Shown here: in pieces, positions 13,913 through 14,819 of the stretch | Layout: each line of letters starts with the position of its first letter | Numbering within the stretch: the first letter of the stretch is position 1 | Notes under the pieces: model-generated | Told to the model about the DNA's origin: nothing | What the model saw: the letters and a program-made list of their open reading frames with translations, nothing else | Database searches by the model: none | Source of the DNA: Ignavibacteriota bacterium | GTDB lineage: Bacteria > Bacteroidota > Ignavibacteria > UBA10030 > SZUA-254 | NCBI GenBank assembly: GCA_016191715.1 | Contig: JACPVN010000366.1 | Span: 1-14,819, forward strand | Direction: 5' to 3' | DNA: 14,819 bases | Program-made: the position numbers and the translations under genes

Positions 13913-14819
13913 ATGAAGAAACGAAACAATCAGAAAGCTCCGTTATCTGGAATTCGAATTCTCGACCTCACCCGTATTCTTTCGGGTCCATTCTGCACCA
14001 TGAAGTTAGGTGACATGGGTGCGGAAGTCATCAAGATTGAACAGCCGGGAAAAGGAGATGACACCCGTTCGTGGGGACCGCCCTTTGTGAAAGGCGAGAG
14101 CGCGTACTTTCTCAGCGTCAACCGGAACAAGAAAAGCGTTACGCTTGATTTGAAAGCGAAGGAAGGAAAAGAAATTCTCACCAAATTGATTAAGTCGTGC
14201 GATGTGCTGGTGGAAAATTTTCGCGCGGGAGTAATGGAGAATTTGGGATTCAGTTACGCAAAAGTGAAGAAGTTGAATCCCCGGCTTGTGTATTGTTCAA
14301 TTTCAGGTTACGGTCAGACAAGCAGTCGGAGTCACCAGCCGAGTTATGATTTGATTGTGCAGGGCGAATCGGGTTTGATGGATGTTACCGGATTTCCGGA
14401 TGGAGCGCCAACGAAAGCAGGAATTTCTCTTGCTGATGTTACGGCAGGAACACTTGCGTTTGAAGGAATCTTGCTTGCACTTTTTCAACGAGAGAGAACG
14501 GGAAAAGGTCAGCAAGTGGATATTAGTTTGTTGGATGGATTGCTTTCGTTGTTCGCCTATCAATCTCAAATCGCTCTTTCCTCCGACAGGAAAGTAACGC
14601 GCAAGGGCAATCGTCATCCGACTATCACTCCGTATGAAACGTTCGGGACGAAAGACGGGTTCATCAATGTTGCGGTTGGAAGCGAAACGCACTGGAAGAA
14701 TTTTTGTACTGCAATCAAGCGGATTGACTTAATCAAGCATGAACAATTTGCAACCAACTCGAAACGTGTTGAAAACCGTGAAGCGTTGGAGAAAATTCTT
14801 GTTCCGATTATGAAATCAA
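13913..14819 (+). CDS. CaiB/BaiF-family (class III) CoA-transferase, 3' truncated
   Basis: The frame is open from the ATG at 13913 to the window edge, giving 302 codons of a protein that is normally about 380-420 residues. The N-terminus GIRILDLTRILSGPF...LGDMGAEVIKIEQPGKGDDTR is the class III CoA-transferase hallmark, followed by NRNKKSVTLDLK, VLVENFRAGV and the YDLIVQGESGLMDVTG stretch. The catalytic aspartate, by alignment with Asp169 of formyl-CoA transferase, is Asp175 (SLADVTAG). TGKGQQVDISLLDG follows as expected. These enzymes move CoA between carboxylic acids through aspartyl anhydride intermediates. The substrate cannot be read here. A link to the beta-alanine or organic-acid end of pyrimidine breakdown is possible but unsupported, as recQ and the hairpins intervene. 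Confidence 0.92.
   Translation, partial: MKKRNNQKAPLSGIRILDLTRILSGPFCTMKLGDMGAEVIKIEQPGKGDDTRSWGPPFVKGESAYFLSVNRNKKSVTLDLKAKEGKEILTKLIKSCDVLVENFRAGVMENLGFSYAKVKKLNPRLVYCSISGYGQTSSRSHQPSYDLIVQGESGLMDVTGFPDGAPTKAGISLADVTAGTLAFEGILLALFQRERTGKGQQVDISLLDGLLSLFAYQSQIALSSDRKVTRKGNRHPTITPYETFGTKDGFINVAVGSETHWKNFCTAIKRIDLIKHEQFATNSKRVENREALEKILVPIMKS

Noticed and set aside
1..14819. tRNA, rRNA, CRISPR array, insertion sequence or integrase
   Set aside because: I saw no tRNA-like cloverleaf, regular repeat-spacer pattern, transposase or recombinase motifs, or terminal inverted repeats. A dedicated scan would be needed to exclude a small RNA gene.

Overview
The window holds a run of same-strand genes built around the reductive breakdown of pyrimidines. 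Recognisable parts are the 3' end of preT (flavin and pyridine-nucleotide subunit of dihydropyrimidine dehydrogenase), preA (catalytic and iron-sulfur subunit), a dihydropyrimidinase/D-hydantoinase, and an NCS1-type nucleobase/hydantoin symporter. Together these could import a pyrimidine or hydantoin, reduce it, and open the dihydropyrimidine ring. The third enzyme, beta-ureidopropionase, is not in the window. Every gene I can support is on the + strand; the long minus-strand frames are shadows.

The organism is a bacterium of moderate GC. My best guess is a member of the FCB group (Ignavibacteriota, Chlorobi or Bacteroidota relatives), probably an uncultured lineage. This is an inference from the gene mix and style: a membrane GT-C-like protein with C-terminal TPRs, small DUF4258/DUF2283/DUF4926-type genes, RecQ with a helix-turn-helix tail, and frequent GTG/TTG starts. 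No marker gene proves it.

Layout. 1-453: 3' end of preT. 459-935: DUF4258 + DUF2283 pair, toxin-antitoxin-like. 1070-1315: small cysteine-containing protein. 1386-2696: preA. 2706-3277: DUF6883 + DUF4926 pair with a TAATG stop-start overlap. 3282-3638: degenerate receiver-like protein. 3671-4159: DinB-fold protein. 4241-4582: Smr-domain protein, flanked on both sides by copies of an intergenic repeat. 4693-6078: hydA. 6109-7268: AT-rich two-gene unit of an unknown protein and a protein with a winged-helix-like N-terminus and a TIR/deoxyribosyltransferase-like C-terminus. 7272-9320: multi-pass membrane protein with TPRs. 9351-10763: NCS1 symporter. 10764-10905: intergenic region with two hairpins and a promoter-like sequence. 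10906-11687: a third group of small toxin-antitoxin-like genes. 11752-13788: recQ. 13913 to the end: CaiB/BaiF CoA-transferase, cut by the window edge.

The most notable structure is that the pyrimidine genes are separated by accessory material. A small toxin-antitoxin-like pair sits directly 3' of preT, of preA and, after a short gap, of the permease. The AT-rich pair at 6109-7268, between hydA and the TPR membrane gene, is the best candidate for an undescribed system: its C-terminal domain carries the DLT..NPNV..ELG signature of TIR-like/deoxyribosyltransferase-like folds, found in several nucleotide-processing defence effectors.
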